Below are positions 45,341-53,642 of a stretch of 64,000 nt of DNA, one piece after another (position 1 is the stretch's first letter; each line of letters starts with the position of its first letter). The stretch comes from Stenotrophomonas maltophilia. GTDB taxonomy: Bacteria; Pseudomonadota; Gammaproteobacteria; Xanthomonadales; Xanthomonadaceae. The position numbers and the translations under genes were made by a program. The DNA is taken from the NCBI RefSeq assembly GCF_023518235.1, contig NZ_CP090423.1, positions 4,171,001 through 4,235,000 on the forward strand. The letters are read 5' to 3'. The notes beneath the pieces were generated by a model that worked only from the letters and a program-made list of their open reading frames with translations, made no database searches and was not told the DNA's origin.

Positions 45341-45442
45341 GGCGGGGTGGGTCCGGTTGCGGGGGTGTCCGCGGCATGGATGCCGCGGCCAAGCCCCCAT
45401 GGACGGGTTTACGGCGTCCCCCGCCACCGGACCCACCCCGCC
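45341..45442. repeat. Long hairpin repeat, copy C
   Basis: 17-bp perfect arms (GGCGGGGTGGGTCCGGT and complement) enclose a core nearly identical to copy B: GGGGGTGTCCGCGGCATGGA, TGCCGCGGCCAAGCCCCCAT, ACGGCGTCCCCC. The arms differ from both other copies, while internal pairing is kept. Confidence 0.88.
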
Positions 45443-45608
45443 ATCTCCAGGAAATCCGCTTTTGCCGTTGCTGTTGAAGTTGCCGGCCAGCGGTCGGCAC
45501 TACCGCTTCTGCGGGTGCAGGGCGCAGCCCTGCCGAACCCCAACACCCCGTACTTGCAACGGTCATCATCCCGGTCCACACTTCGTTGCCGATCTGAAGA
45601 CGGCAACG

Positions 45609-46547
45609 ATGACCCACAAGATCCCCCTGTTGATCGACACCGACCCCGGTGTGGACGACGCCCTGGCCCTGCTGATGGCCTTTGCCGATGAACGGCATGA
45701 CGTGGTCGCCCTGACCATCGCCGCCGGCAATGTCGGCCTCGAATATACCGTCCGCAACGCACTCAAGCTCTGCGACATCGTCGGCCGCACCGACGTGCCG
45801 GTGTTCGCCGGCAGCCCGGATCCGCTGCTGCATCCCTCCGTCGACGCCGCCCACGTGCATGGCCGCGATGGCTACGGCGACGTGGACCTGCCGCCGCCGA
45901 GCCGCCAGGCCGAGGCCGAGCACGCCGCGCTGGCGATCCTGCGCCTGTCGCACGAGCACGCCGGCGAGCTGATGCTGGTGATGCTCGGCCCGCTGACCAA
46001 CCTGGCGCTGGCGCTGAAGCTGGACCCGACCCTGCCACAGCGCATCAAGCGCATCGTGGTGATGGGCGGTGCGGTCACCTGCCATGGCAACATCACCCCG
46101 GCGGCCGAATTCAACATCGCCTTCGACCCGGAAGCGGCGCACGTGGTGTTCACCTCGTTCAAGCACCTGCTGGTGTCGGACTGGGAAGCCACCGTCGCCC
46201 ACGGCCTGCCGCTTGAGCAGGCCGAGCAGTGGCTGCAGGCCGATTCCGATCGCGCCCGCTTCTACGAGCTGATCTCGCGCAAGACCCGCGCGCTGTCGGA
46301 AGACGCCAAGGGCGGCCGCTGGTACACCGCCGATGCCGTGGCCATGGCCTGGGCGCTGAACCCGGAAGGGCAGCTGCAGGTCGAATCGCGTCCGCTGAAC
46401 GTGGAGCTGAACGGAACGTTCAGCCGCGGTGCCACCATCGTCGACTGGAACCGCCAGACCGGGCAGCCGGACAACTGCGATCTGCTGATGGCCTACGACC
46501 AGCAGCGTTTCGAGGCCCTGGTACGCCAGGCCCTGGGTGCGGTCTGA
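45609..46547 (+). CDS. Nucleoside hydrolase
   Basis: The 312-residue protein of the inosine-uridine hydrolase family starts with LLIDTDPGVDDALALL, the calcium-binding DTDPGxDD motif. VMLGPLTNLALAL, VMGGAVTCHGNITPAAEFNI (conserved Asn/Glu region) and TADAVAMAWAL complete the site. It cleaves ribonucleosides to base and ribose for salvage. Single gene, ended by a strong hairpin. Confidence 0.94.
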   Translation: MTHKIPLLIDTDPGVDDALALLMAFADERHDVVALTIAAGNVGLEYTVRNALKLCDIVGRTDVPVFAGSPDPLLHPSVDAAHVHGRDGYGDVDLPPPSRQAEAEHAALAILRLSHEHAGELMLVMLGPLTNLALALKLDPTLPQRIKRIVVMGGAVTCHGNITPAAEFNIAFDPEAAHVVFTSFKHLLVSDWEATVAHGLPLEQAEQWLQADSDRARFYELISRKTRALSEDAKGGRWYTADAVAMAWALNPEGQLQVESRPLNVELNGTFSRGATIVDWNRQTGQPDNCDLLMAYDQQRFEALVRQALGAV

Positions 46548-46560
46548 AGTCAATTGCCCA

Positions 46561-46590
46561 GCACCGGTTGCCCCGGGGGGCAACCGGTGC
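46561..46590 (+). terminator. Strong hairpin after the nucleoside hydrolase gene
   Basis: GCACCGGTTGCC and GGCAACCGGTGC form a perfect 12-bp stem with a 6-nt loop (CCGGGG), 13 nt after the stop. The next bases TTATAAT serve as -10 for rpmE2 rather than a T-run, so terminator and promoter are fused end to end. Confidence 0.7.
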
Positions 46591-46591
46591 T

Positions 46592-46597
46592 TATAAT
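46592..46597 (+). promoter_or_regulatory. -10 element of the rpmE2 promoter
   Basis: Consensus TATAAT directly follows the hairpin at 46561-46590, 39 nt above the rpmE2 ATG. The -35 position would fall inside the hairpin loop and arm. Zur control is typical of type B L31 genes in some bacteria, but I see no convincing Zur box. Confidence 0.6.
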
Positions 46598-46635
46598 GCC
46601 GCTCTTGACCACCAGCCCATTTACGGTGTGAGCCC

Positions 46636-46878
46636 ATGAAGGCCGATATCCATCCGAACTACCGCGACGTCGTCTTCCATGACGTCACCTCCGATTTCAA
46701 GATCCTGACCCGCTCGACCATGGGCACGAAGGAAACCATCAAGTGGGAAGACGGCAACGAATACCCGCTGGTGAAGGTTGAAATTTCCTCTGCTTCGCAC
46801 CCGTTCTACACGGGCAAGCACAAGGTCATCGATACCTCGGGCCGTATCGACAAGTTCCAGAAGCGCTACGCGCGCTGA
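46636..46878 (+). CDS. rpmE2: 50S ribosomal protein L31 type B
   Basis: The 80-residue protein is the zinc-free form of bL31: it lacks the CxxC pair of type A and has the type B sequence [20 protein letters not shown] and [28 protein letters not shown]. Zinc-free paralogues replace the zinc form when zinc is scarce; in many xanthomonads it may be the only L31. It has its own promoter and terminator. Confidence 0.96.
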   Translation: MKADIHPNYRDVVFHDVTSDFKILTRSTMGTKETIKWEDGNEYPLVKVEISSASHPFYTGKHKVIDTSGRIDKFQKRYAR

Positions 46879-46901
46879 TCTGTCGATCCAGCTTCGAACC
46901 G

Positions 46902-46933
46902 ACGGCCGCGCTCTGCGCGGCCGTTTGTTTTTC
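46902..46933 (+). terminator. Rho-independent terminator of rpmE2
   Basis: ACGGCCGCG-CTCTG-CGCGGCCGT forms a 9-bp stem followed by TTGTTTTT, 24 nt after the stop. Confidence 0.88.
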
Positions 46934-47079
46934 CCCAATGCCTGCCCAACGGGCGTTTGGATGGACGGAACACTGCGTTCGTGTGACAACGCTTTTGCCG
47001 ATCCGGGCTGGTAGCTGGCCGGGTTCTGGCTGCCTGCCGTCTACGACTTCTGTCTAGCGCCGGGCAAATGCTGCTGTGC

Positions 47080-47112
47080 GATAATGGCGTGATCCACGAC
47101 ACAGGTCGTGGA
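47080..47112 (+). promoter_or_regulatory. Candidate gltA promoter and leader hairpin
   Basis: GATAAT (about 47080-47085), preceded by TGTGC, could be an extended -10 about 95 nt above gltA. Just downstream TCCACGAC-ACAG-GTCGTGGA (47093-47112) forms an 8-bp hairpin that would sit near the 5' end of the mRNA. The rest of the 296-nt gap from rpmE2 shows no gene. Confidence 0.4.
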
Positions 47113-47174
47113 CGTCATTCACGTGCCTGACCAATGCGCTTGGGCAGGCGCCTTCCCATGAAGGAGCGCACACA

Positions 47175-48452
47175 GTGTCCGATCTTGATCAGGTCACGCT
47201 CAACGCCGGCGATAAGTCGGTCGTTCTGCCCGTCATCAAACCCACCCTTGGCAACGACTGCGTCGACATCGCGAAGCTGACCAAGGAAACGGGGTTCTTC
47301 ACCTACGATTCCGGCTTCACCGCGACGGCCAGCTGCAAGTCCGCCATCACTTACATCGACGGCGACAAGGGCGTGCTGCTGTACCGCGGCTACCCGATCG
47401 AGCAGCTGTCGGAAAAGTCGAGCTACGTCGAAGTGGCCTACCTGCTGATCAACGGCGAGCGCCCGAGCGCCGAGCAGCTGAAGGCCTTCACCGATGAGCT
47501 GACCGCCGAAGCCAACGTCGACGATTCGGTCAACGCCCTGATCGCCAGCTTCGCCAAGGATGCCCACCCGATGGCCATCCTCGCAGCGGCCATCGCGCAG
47601 CTGTCGGCCATCTACCACGACTCGCTGGACCTGTCCGACGCCGAACAGCGCCGCCAGGCGGCCGTGCGCCTGATCGCCAAGGTGCCGACCCTGTCGGCGC
47701 TGATCTACCGCCACGGCAAGGGCCTGCCGGCCAACAAGCCGGATACCTCGCTGGACTACGTCAGCCGCTTCCTGAAGCAGACCTTCGAAACGGCTGACGG
47801 CCAGTACGATCTGAACCCGGACGTGGTCAAGGCGCTGGACCTGCTGTTCATCCTGCACGCCGACCACGAACAGAACGCCTCGACCTCGACCGTGCGTCTG
47901 GTCGGTTCGACCGGTGCCAACCCGTACGCGTCGGTCGCTGCGGGCGTCACCGCGCTGTGGGGTCCGGCCCACGGCGGTGCCAACGAAGCCGTGCTGAAGA
48001 TGCTGGAAGAGATCGGCACTGCCGACAACGTCGAGTCCGCCGTGCTCAAGGCCAAGGACAAGACCTCCGGCTTCCGCCTGATGGGCTTCGGCCACCGCGT
48101 GTACAAGAACTTCGACCCGCGCGCCAAGGTCATCGGTGAGATGACCAGCAAGGTGCTCAAGCAGCTGGGCGTGCAGGATCCGCTGCTGGACGTGGCCGTG
48201 AAGCTGGAACAGGCCGCGCTGCAGGACGAGTACTTCGTCGCCCGCAAGCTGTACCCGAACGTCGATTTCTACAGCGGCATCATCTACAAGGCGCTGCAGA
48301 TCCCGACCGAGATGTTCACCGTCATGTTCGCCCTGGGCCGTACCTCCGGCTGGGTCTCGCATTGGCTGGAACAGCAGGTCGATCCGGAAATGAAGATCGG
48401 CCGTCCGCGCCAGGTCTACACCGGCAGCGACGTGCGCGACTACCAGGGCTGA
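47175..48452 (+). CDS. gltA: Citrate synthase (type II)
   Basis: The 425-residue enzyme condenses acetyl-CoA and oxaloacetate, the entry step of the TCA cycle. The start is GTG, supported by AAGGAG 8 nt upstream. Active-site histidines lie in LHADHEQNASTSTVR (about 228-240) and GFGHRVYKNFDPRAK (about 304-318); the catalytic Asp is in YPNVDFYSG. Length matches the NADH-sensitive hexameric form of gammaproteobacteria. A strong terminator follows. Confidence 0.97.
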   Translation: MSDLDQVTLNAGDKSVVLPVIKPTLGNDCVDIAKLTKETGFFTYDSGFTATASCKSAITYIDGDKGVLLYRGYPIEQLSEKSSYVEVAYLLINGERPSAEQLKAFTDELTAEANVDDSVNALIASFAKDAHPMAILAAAIAQLSAIYHDSLDLSDAEQRRQAAVRLIAKVPTLSALIYRHGKGLPANKPDTSLDYVSRFLKQTFETADGQYDLNPDVVKALDLLFILHADHEQNASTSTVRLVGSTGANPYASVAAGVTALWGPAHGGANEAVLKMLEEIGTADNVESAVLKAKDKTSGFRLMGFGHRVYKNFDPRAKVIGEMTSKVLKQLGVQDPLLDVAVKLEQAALQDEYFVARKLYPNVDFYSGIIYKALQIPTEMFTVMFALGRTSGWVSHWLEQQVDPEMKIGRPRQVYTGSDVRDYQG

Positions 48453-48476
48453 TCGCCCTGCGTGGATTGTGATGAA

Positions 48477-48509
48477 AACGCCCCGCATCCGCGGGGCGTT
48501 TTTTTTTTG
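48477..48509 (+). terminator. Rho-independent terminator of gltA
   Basis: AACGCCCCGC-ATCC-GCGGGGCGTT with a run of ten Ts, 24 nt after the gltA stop. It is one of the strongest intrinsic terminators in the window. Confidence 0.95.
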
Positions 48510-48516
48510 CGTCTGG

Positions 48517-48540
48517 GTAGGTGCCAACCTTGGTTGGCAC
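48517..48540. repeat. GTAG-led palindrome
   Basis: GTAG followed by GTGCCAACC-TT-GGTTGGCAC, the same dispersed palindrome seen at 11234 and 59828. The remaining 48541-48712 gap holds no recognisable signal apart from the next gene's leader. Confidence 0.78.
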
Positions 48541-48712
48541 GCTCTGTGGTGTCCACGGAGAGCATCCAGGCATGGCGCTGAACTACCGCGCCCTGGCACG
48601 GCCGTCGTGCAAAGACCGCGTGATTCAAGGGTCTCACCAGCTTCACAACCGCTCGCGCAGCCTCAGGACGCCAGATGCACCCGCAGCACTGCATGCACGG
48701 AGCGTCCATTCC

Positions 48713-49777
48713 ATGAATACCCGTTTTGATCCACCCGAGCGCGGTCCGCTCGGTCCCGACATCGCCACGGTCGTCACCGCCCCGGTCGTGCCGCCTGCCA
48801 GCGAAAGCGCCGTGTCCTGGGGCGCGATCTTCGCCGGTGCCGCCGGCGCCGCCGCGCTCTCCCTCATCCTGCTTATCCTCGGTGTCGGCCTTGGCCTCTC
48901 CTCGGTGTCGCCGTGGTCGTTCGAAGGCGTCAGCAAGGAAACTTTCGGCTGGTCCAGCATCGCCTGGCTCACCTTCACCGCACTGGCCGCTTCCGGCCTG
49001 GGTGGCTATCTGGCCGGCCGCCTGCGCACCAAGTGGACGCAGATCCACGGCGATGAAACCTACTTCCGCGATACCGCGCACGGCTTCGTGTCGTGGGCGG
49101 TGGCCACGCTGCTGACCGCGGGCCTGCTGACCTCGGCCATCGGCGGCGTGCTCGGCACGGGCGCGAAAGTGGCCGGCGCCACTGCAGGCGCCGCTGCATC
49201 CACGGCAGGCGTTGCCGCCGCAGGTGCCGGTAGTGCCGCCGCGGCCGCACCGGAAGGCGATCTCAACTATTGGGTGGATTCCCTGTTCCGCAGTGTCACC
49301 AACGCCGGTGCTGCCGATCCCTCGGCGCCGCCACCGCCGGGCGCGCCGATGGAGCCGAACGCGGCTCCGCCGCAGGCACCGAATGCGGGCCCGCGCGAGG
49401 CCGGCATGGCGCCGCCGCGCCCGATGCCGGGCCGTGCACCGGCGGGAGACCGTCGTGAACTGCGCGCCGAAGTGAACCGCATCATCGTCAACAGCCTGCA
49501 GGGCGATGGCCTCGACCCGGCCGACACCCAGTACCTGTCGCAGCTCATCGCGCGCGAAACCGGCATGAGCCCGACCGAAGCGCAGGCCCGTGTGACCGAT
49601 GTGCAGACACGTATGCGTGCCGCACTGGAGAAGGCAAAGACCACCGCCAAGCAGGCGGCCGACGATGCCCGCAAGGCCGCCGCGCATGCCGCGCTGTGGC
49701 TGTTCATCACCCTGCTGATCGGCGCGTTCTTCGCCAGCCTCAGCGCCACCTGGGGAGGGCGTCGCCGTGACCTGTAG
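48713..49777 (+). CDS. Integral membrane protein of unknown function
   Basis: This 354-residue protein has three to four hydrophobic helices in the N-terminal half (WGAIFAGAAGAAALSLILLI, WSSIAWLTFTALAASGLGGY, VSWAVATLLTAGLLTSAIGG) with glycine/alanine-rich packing. A proline-rich periplasmic or cytoplasmic stretch (about 205-245) follows, then a helical region with ARETGMSPTEAQARVTDVQ and a final helix LWLFITLLIGAFFASL. Similar xanthomonad proteins are sometimes labelled PhnA-like, which I cannot support from sequence. Start ATG at 48713; the RBS is weak. Confidence 0.8.
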   Translation: MNTRFDPPERGPLGPDIATVVTAPVVPPASESAVSWGAIFAGAAGAAALSLILLILGVGLGLSSVSPWSFEGVSKETFGWSSIAWLTFTALAASGLGGYLAGRLRTKWTQIHGDETYFRDTAHGFVSWAVATLLTAGLLTSAIGGVLGTGAKVAGATAGAAASTAGVAAAGAGSAAAAAPEGDLNYWVDSLFRSVTNAGAADPSAPPPPGAPMEPNAAPPQAPNAGPREAGMAPPRPMPGRAPAGDRRELRAEVNRIIVNSLQGDGLDPADTQYLSQLIARETGMSPTEAQARVTDVQTRMRAALEKAKTTAKQAADDARKAAAHAALWLFITLLIGAFFASLSATWGGRRRDL

Positions 49778-49804
49778 TCTGAATTCCATGCAAGGAGACC
49801 TGAC

Positions 49805-49876
49805 ATGAAAATGATTCTGCTTTGGCTGCTGGGCGTGCCGATTCCGCTGCTTATCCTGTACGCGATCTTTTTCTGA
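49805..49876 (+). CDS. 23-residue hydrophobic membrane peptide
   Basis: A small gene 27 nt after the preceding membrane protein encodes MKMILLWLLGVPIPLLILY plus AIFF: essentially one transmembrane helix with a single N-terminal lysine. It has a good ribosome-binding site (AAGGAG, 9-14 nt upstream), and a terminator follows about 80 nt later, supporting expression as the tail of the same operon. No family recognised. Confidence 0.6.
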   Translation: MKMILLWLLGVPIPLLILYAIFF

Positions 49877-49959
49877 GCATTGCTTGGGCCGGCTGCGGCA
49901 ACCAGTCACTCTGGTATGACGATCGGCGTGCCGCTGGCCCGGCGCAGCATGTACCGGGA

Positions 49960-49990
49960 GCGCCCCGCCTGAGCGGGGCGCTTTCTTGCT
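49960..49990 (+). terminator. Rho-independent terminator
   Basis: GCGCCCCGC-CTGA-GCGGGGCGC forms a 9-bp stem followed by TTTCTTG. It closes the membrane-protein and small-peptide unit. Confidence 0.82.
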
Positions 49991-50306
49991 GCCTGATGGT
50001 GCCAGCAGTGCGCGTCCGGTAGATCCGCTGCATGCAGGGGTGAAACGATTCCAGCATCGGGCCATGCACGCTTCATGCGTGCGATGCGAACCGCAGTGGA
50101 GCATGGTTCGACCGTACAAAAGCGGTGATGGGTGCAATGAGGTTTCTTGCATTTGATCAGTGAGAAAAGTTGCATAACCCCAGAAGATTGAGCGACCTCA
50201 AGAATTCTCATTGACGTTCAATCTTTTAGGAATCCTTGAATAGGCTGAACTGCGCTGGGCGCCTAGCATTCTCTCCGTCGCCGGCAACCACCTCTGCCTG
50301 CGGCGT

Positions 50307-50333
50307 CCCCCTTGCGGCCAGGCCGCAAGGGGG
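50307..50333 (+). repeat. GC-rich 13-bp palindrome in the fimbrial 5' leader
   Basis: CCCCCTTGCGGCC and GGCCGCAAGGGGG flank a single A, 37 nt upstream of the pilin start. In RNA it would form a very stable hairpin in the leader. GATTTCG follows, not a T-run, so it is more likely an mRNA stability or attenuation element than a full terminator. Confidence 0.8.
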
Positions 50334-50369
50334 GATTTCGATCATTCCCCCTGTCCGAGAGAGACACCC

Positions 50370-50861
50370 ATGCACATGCTCAAGAAGGCCGCGCTGGCTG
50401 CAGCGTTGGTTACCGCTTCGCTGTCGGCGAACGCCGCCCAGACCAACATTACCCTGACTGCCGAAATCGACAACACGCTCACCCTGCTCAAGGCCGACGG
50501 CAGCGCCATCGCCGATGCAGTCAAGCTGACCTACAACCCGACCCGTGGCCTGAACCCGTGGAACGAGCGCGTACGCATCTTTTCCAACGACACCGCCAGC
50601 GACGTGCAGGTACGCCTGCAGGCGCCGGTCGAGCTGATCCCGGGCAGCGCATCGGGTGCCAACGTGCCAATGAGCGTCCGCCTGGGCGGCAAGCCGCTGT
50701 CGACAACGCCGATTGAGTTCACCGCGGCCGAGTTGTACGACGGCGCGATCCCTGATGCCTCGGTCGCCATGAACCTGGACATCGCCCAGACCACGCTGGC
50801 CACGCTTGCCGCCGGCAGCTACGAAGGCATGGCCAGCATCGTGCTGAACGTCAAGCCGTAA
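50370..50861 (+). CDS. CS1-type (alpha) fimbrial major subunit
   Basis: The 163-residue precursor has a Sec signal peptide (LKKAALAAALVTASLSANAA, cleavage about residue 23) and a mature part like CS1/CFA/I pilins (CooA, CfaB): QTNITLTAEIDNTLTLLKAD near the start supplies the donor-strand N-terminus, and no cysteine pair is present. It polymerises at the surface. It leads a four-gene chaperone-usher operon; start ATG at 50370 (MHMLKK) or 50376. Confidence 0.9.
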   Translation: MHMLKKAALAAALVTASLSANAAQTNITLTAEIDNTLTLLKADGSAIADAVKLTYNPTRGLNPWNERVRIFSNDTASDVQVRLQAPVELIPGSASGANVPMSVRLGGKPLSTTPIEFTAAELYDGAIPDASVAMNLDIAQTTLATLAAGSYEGMASIVLNVKP

Positions 50862-50918
50862 CACCCGTTTACCTGTGTCGGCCCGTACAACGGGCCGGCC
50901 ACTTCCGGCCGTCTCCCC

Positions 50919-53642
50919 ATGAAAGCTCCCGCACCCGCCGTCACCCGGCTGGCGGTGGCGCTCGCCTTGTCGCTGGCCACGCCGCTGGTCGCGGCGCGCG
51001 GTGTCCCTGCCGGTTTCGAGGATCTGGTCCATGGCCAGACCGAACAACTCGAGGTAAGCCTGTTCGGGCGCTCTGCCGGCCTTTCAGCGGTGCGCGTGAC
51101 GCTGGACAGCGTACAGCTGGAAGCGGCGGAGGGCGTCTTGCAGGCGCTGGGCCTGTCGCCCGAAGCACAGGCGGCACTGCTGCCTGCGCTGTCAGGGCCG
51201 TTGCCGCGCAACAGCCACCTGGCATGCCGTTTCGGTGGCGCCGAGGCGGGCTGCGGCTATCTCGATCCGCCCGAGGATCTTCATGCCGTGCGCGCGCTGT
51301 ACGACGAGGGCGAAGGCGCCGTACGGCTGTTCGTGGCCCGCCACTGGATTCCGGGTGAACCTGCGGTGGAACGCTTCAACCAGATCTCCAGCAATGTCGA
51401 GAACGCATTCCTGCACCAGCAGGTGCTGAACATCAGTGGCGGCCGTGACTACCAGGCGGCCAGCGCGCAGGGCATTGGTACGCTCGGGCTGTTCAACCGC
51501 GGCCATCTGGCCGCCGAGTGGAACTTCAATCACCAGCGCTACCGTCATCATGGCGGTCGCTCGGACGTCCAGCTCAACAGCGGCTACTACCGCCACGATC
51601 TTGGACCGCAGCACTATCTGCAGGCCGGGCGCATGGACCGTCGCAACCTGTCCAGTCCGCAGGGTGGCACGTTCAACTTCAGCATGCTGCCGCTGGATCG
51701 CTTCCAGGGAATCCGCCTGGGAACGACCCAGGCCTACGTCAACGCCGACGCTGCCGTGCAGGCCACGCCCTTGACGGTGCTGCTGGCACGCGACGCGCGC
51801 GTGGATGCCTTCGACGGTGAGCGCCTGCTGCAGACCTTCTACCTGCAGGCCGGCATCAACCAGCTCGATACACGCCGTTTTCCATTTGGCACCTATACGG
51901 TCGCGCTGCGCATCTACGAAGACGGTGTACTGGTGCGCACCGAGGACGCGCCTTTCGACAAAGGCGGCGACTGGACCAACAGCAGCGTGCAGTGGTTTGT
52001 ACAGGGCGGGCGCCGCGACGAGCGCCGCGATGACCGTTTCGATGGCGAGTCGGCCTTCCTGGCCGGCGTGCGCATTCCCCTGGGCCGTGACCTGGCGTTG
52101 ACCGCCGGTGCAGCCGACATGGGAGGCCATCGTTACAGCGAGGTGCGCCTGGATCTGCGCCATGCATTTCCCACCCAGGACATCCGTGCAAGCGCCAGCC
52201 TCATGCATGGCAGTGACGGTAGCCGTGGACAACAGCAACAGCTGTCCTACCGCCGCCGTGCCTCCTGGAACGTGTATCACCAGCGGCAGCGTGGCACCGC
52301 GTGCTGGCAGGAGGATGACGCGCGTGACCGGCTGGGTTGCACGGACTCGTTGAGCGCATCGATGGCATTGCCGGTGGCATCAGGCAGCCTCTACCTGGGA
52401 TACACGCGGCGCCAGAGCTGGCGCCCGGGCCGGGATTGGATGGACGGCATCGATGACCCCGTGGGCGGCGGCGTGCCGTGGTTGCCACCGTCGCGTCCCG
52501 AACTGGACCGGCGGATGCAACGTGCCCGCACGTGGCAGACGAGCTACAGCGTCAGCCGGCGCTGGAGCGAGTTCAGCGTATCGGCGCGGCTGGGGGCCTG
52601 GCACCAGCGGAATGATGGCGCGGCCGGCAGCAGCCTTGATCGCGGCATCTACCTCAATCTCAGCCTGTCACGCCTGCAGCGGCGTGAGCCGGGCCTGTCG
52701 CAGCGTCGCTATGCGGTGGATGTGCGCCAGCCCCGGCATGCGCGCCCGCAGATGGAGTACAGCGCCGCGCAGACGTTCCGGCAGGAGCATGACAGCGACT
52801 TCCGCGAAGCGTCGCTGGAGCTGCGTGGCAGTAATGATGATCGCTATGGCGCCATTGCGGCGGCACAGCTGCAGAACGGAACAGGCCATACCGGCGCTAC
52901 GCTGGCGACCTACCGGCAACAGGGCCGCAGCGAGATGTCCTACAGCGCCACCCACAGCTCGGGGTTCGCGCTGGGCCGGCAGGGCTTCTACTGGGGCGAT
53001 GGCATCGGCAGCGAAGCCGGCCTGGCCGTGCAGGTGGATGATGCGGACGACGTTGATCTGACCGGCGTGGCGGCCGAACTGCAGGTGGGGGGGCTGCGCA
53101 GCCAGCGCCTGCAGTTGGGCGAGCGCCGGCTGCTGCCACTGGCGGCCTATCAGGCGCATCGGGCCGAGCTGCAGGACGTGAGCGCGCTGGACAGCAGCGC
53201 TGTGGTGCGCGTGGCCGGGGCGGTGGGCGCACGGCCGCTGTTCCTCGCACCGGGGCGGTTGGCTCGCCTGCCGGTACCGATCGAAGTGACGTACACGTTC
53301 ATCGGCAACGCGCGTGACATCGCAGGGGTACCGCTGGGCGGTGCACGCATCCTAAATGCGCCCGTCGCGGGCACCAGCGCCAATGGCGGCTTCGTGGCGG
53401 ACTTCCCGAGGCGCGAGAAGTCGTTGTACCTGCTGCAGGACGACCGCCTGCTGCAGTGTCCGCTGCAGGTGCGTGAGCGCCGCAGCGTGCTGCTGCTGGT
53501 AGGCGAGGTGCAGTGCGAAGCACTGGCGGTGGCACAACTGCCTGCCGATGTCAGGCAGCAGGCGCGGGTGACCCGGCTGCTGCAGGAACAAGCCCTGATC
53601 GCGGCCACGCCGCAGACGGCTGCCGTGGGAGGCGTGCCATGA
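50919..53642 (+). CDS. CS1-type fimbrial outer-membrane usher
   Basis: The 907-residue usher has a signal peptide (about 1-27). The long beta-rich body has the segments expected of alpha-type ushers (CooC, CfaC, TcfC): GGRDYQAASAQGIGTLGLFN, GYYRHDLGPQHYLQAGRMD and FPFGTYTVALRIYEDGVLV, and a C-terminal domain with LPVPIEVTYTFIGNARDIAG and VLLLVGEVQCEA. It forms the pore that threads pilin-chaperone complexes to the surface. The stop overlaps the tip-adhesin start by 4 nt. Confidence 0.92.
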   Translation: MKAPAPAVTRLAVALALSLATPLVAARGVPAGFEDLVHGQTEQLEVSLFGRSAGLSAVRVTLDSVQLEAAEGVLQALGLSPEAQAALLPALSGPLPRNSHLACRFGGAEAGCGYLDPPEDLHAVRALYDEGEGAVRLFVARHWIPGEPAVERFNQISSNVENAFLHQQVLNISGGRDYQAASAQGIGTLGLFNRGHLAAEWNFNHQRYRHHGGRSDVQLNSGYYRHDLGPQHYLQAGRMDRRNLSSPQGGTFNFSMLPLDRFQGIRLGTTQAYVNADAAVQATPLTVLLARDARVDAFDGERLLQTFYLQAGINQLDTRRFPFGTYTVALRIYEDGVLVRTEDAPFDKGGDWTNSSVQWFVQGGRRDERRDDRFDGESAFLAGVRIPLGRDLALTAGAADMGGHRYSEVRLDLRHAFPTQDIRASASLMHGSDGSRGQQQQLSYRRRASWNVYHQRQRGTACWQEDDARDRLGCTDSLSASMALPVASGSLYLGYTRRQSWRPGRDWMDGIDDPVGGGVPWLPPSRPELDRRMQRARTWQTSYSVSRRWSEFSVSARLGAWHQRNDGAAGSSLDRGIYLNLSLSRLQRREPGLSQRRYAVDVRQPRHARPQMEYSAAQTFRQEHDSDFREASLELRGSNDDRYGAIAAAQLQNGTGHTGATLATYRQQGRSEMSYSATHSSGFALGRQGFYWGDGIGSEAGLAVQVDDADDVDLTGVAAELQVGGLRSQRLQLGERRLLPLAAYQAHRAELQDVSALDSSAVVRVAGAVGARPLFLAPGRLARLPVPIEVTYTFIGNARDIAGVPLGGARILNAPVAGTSANGGFVADFPRREKSLYLLQDDRLLQCPLQVRERRSVLLLVGEVQCEALAVAQLPADVRQQARVTRLLQEQALIAATPQTAAVGGVP

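Larger units (their letters stand above)
45154..45608. other. Gap between recG and the nucleoside hydrolase gene, repeat-rich
   Basis: This 455-nt stretch holds a SMAG dimer (45159-45226), small palindromes (CATCCACGCATCGCGTGGATG at 45254-45274 and GTCGATCAAGGTCGAC at 45278-45293), the long hairpin copy C (45341-45442) and a GCCGGCC-AGCGGTCGGC palindrome near 45481. No convincing coding sequence is seen. Confidence 0.8.
49877..50369. other. Leader region upstream of the fimbrial operon
   Basis: Besides the terminator at 49960 and palindrome fragments around 50020-50060 (GTAGATCCGCTGCATGCAGGGG), this 493-nt gap becomes AT-rich from about 50120 to 50250, consistent with a regulated promoter. 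TTGACG at 50211-50216 could be a -35, but no good -10 lies at the right distance. A palindrome at 50307-50333 precedes the first gene. Confidence 0.6.
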
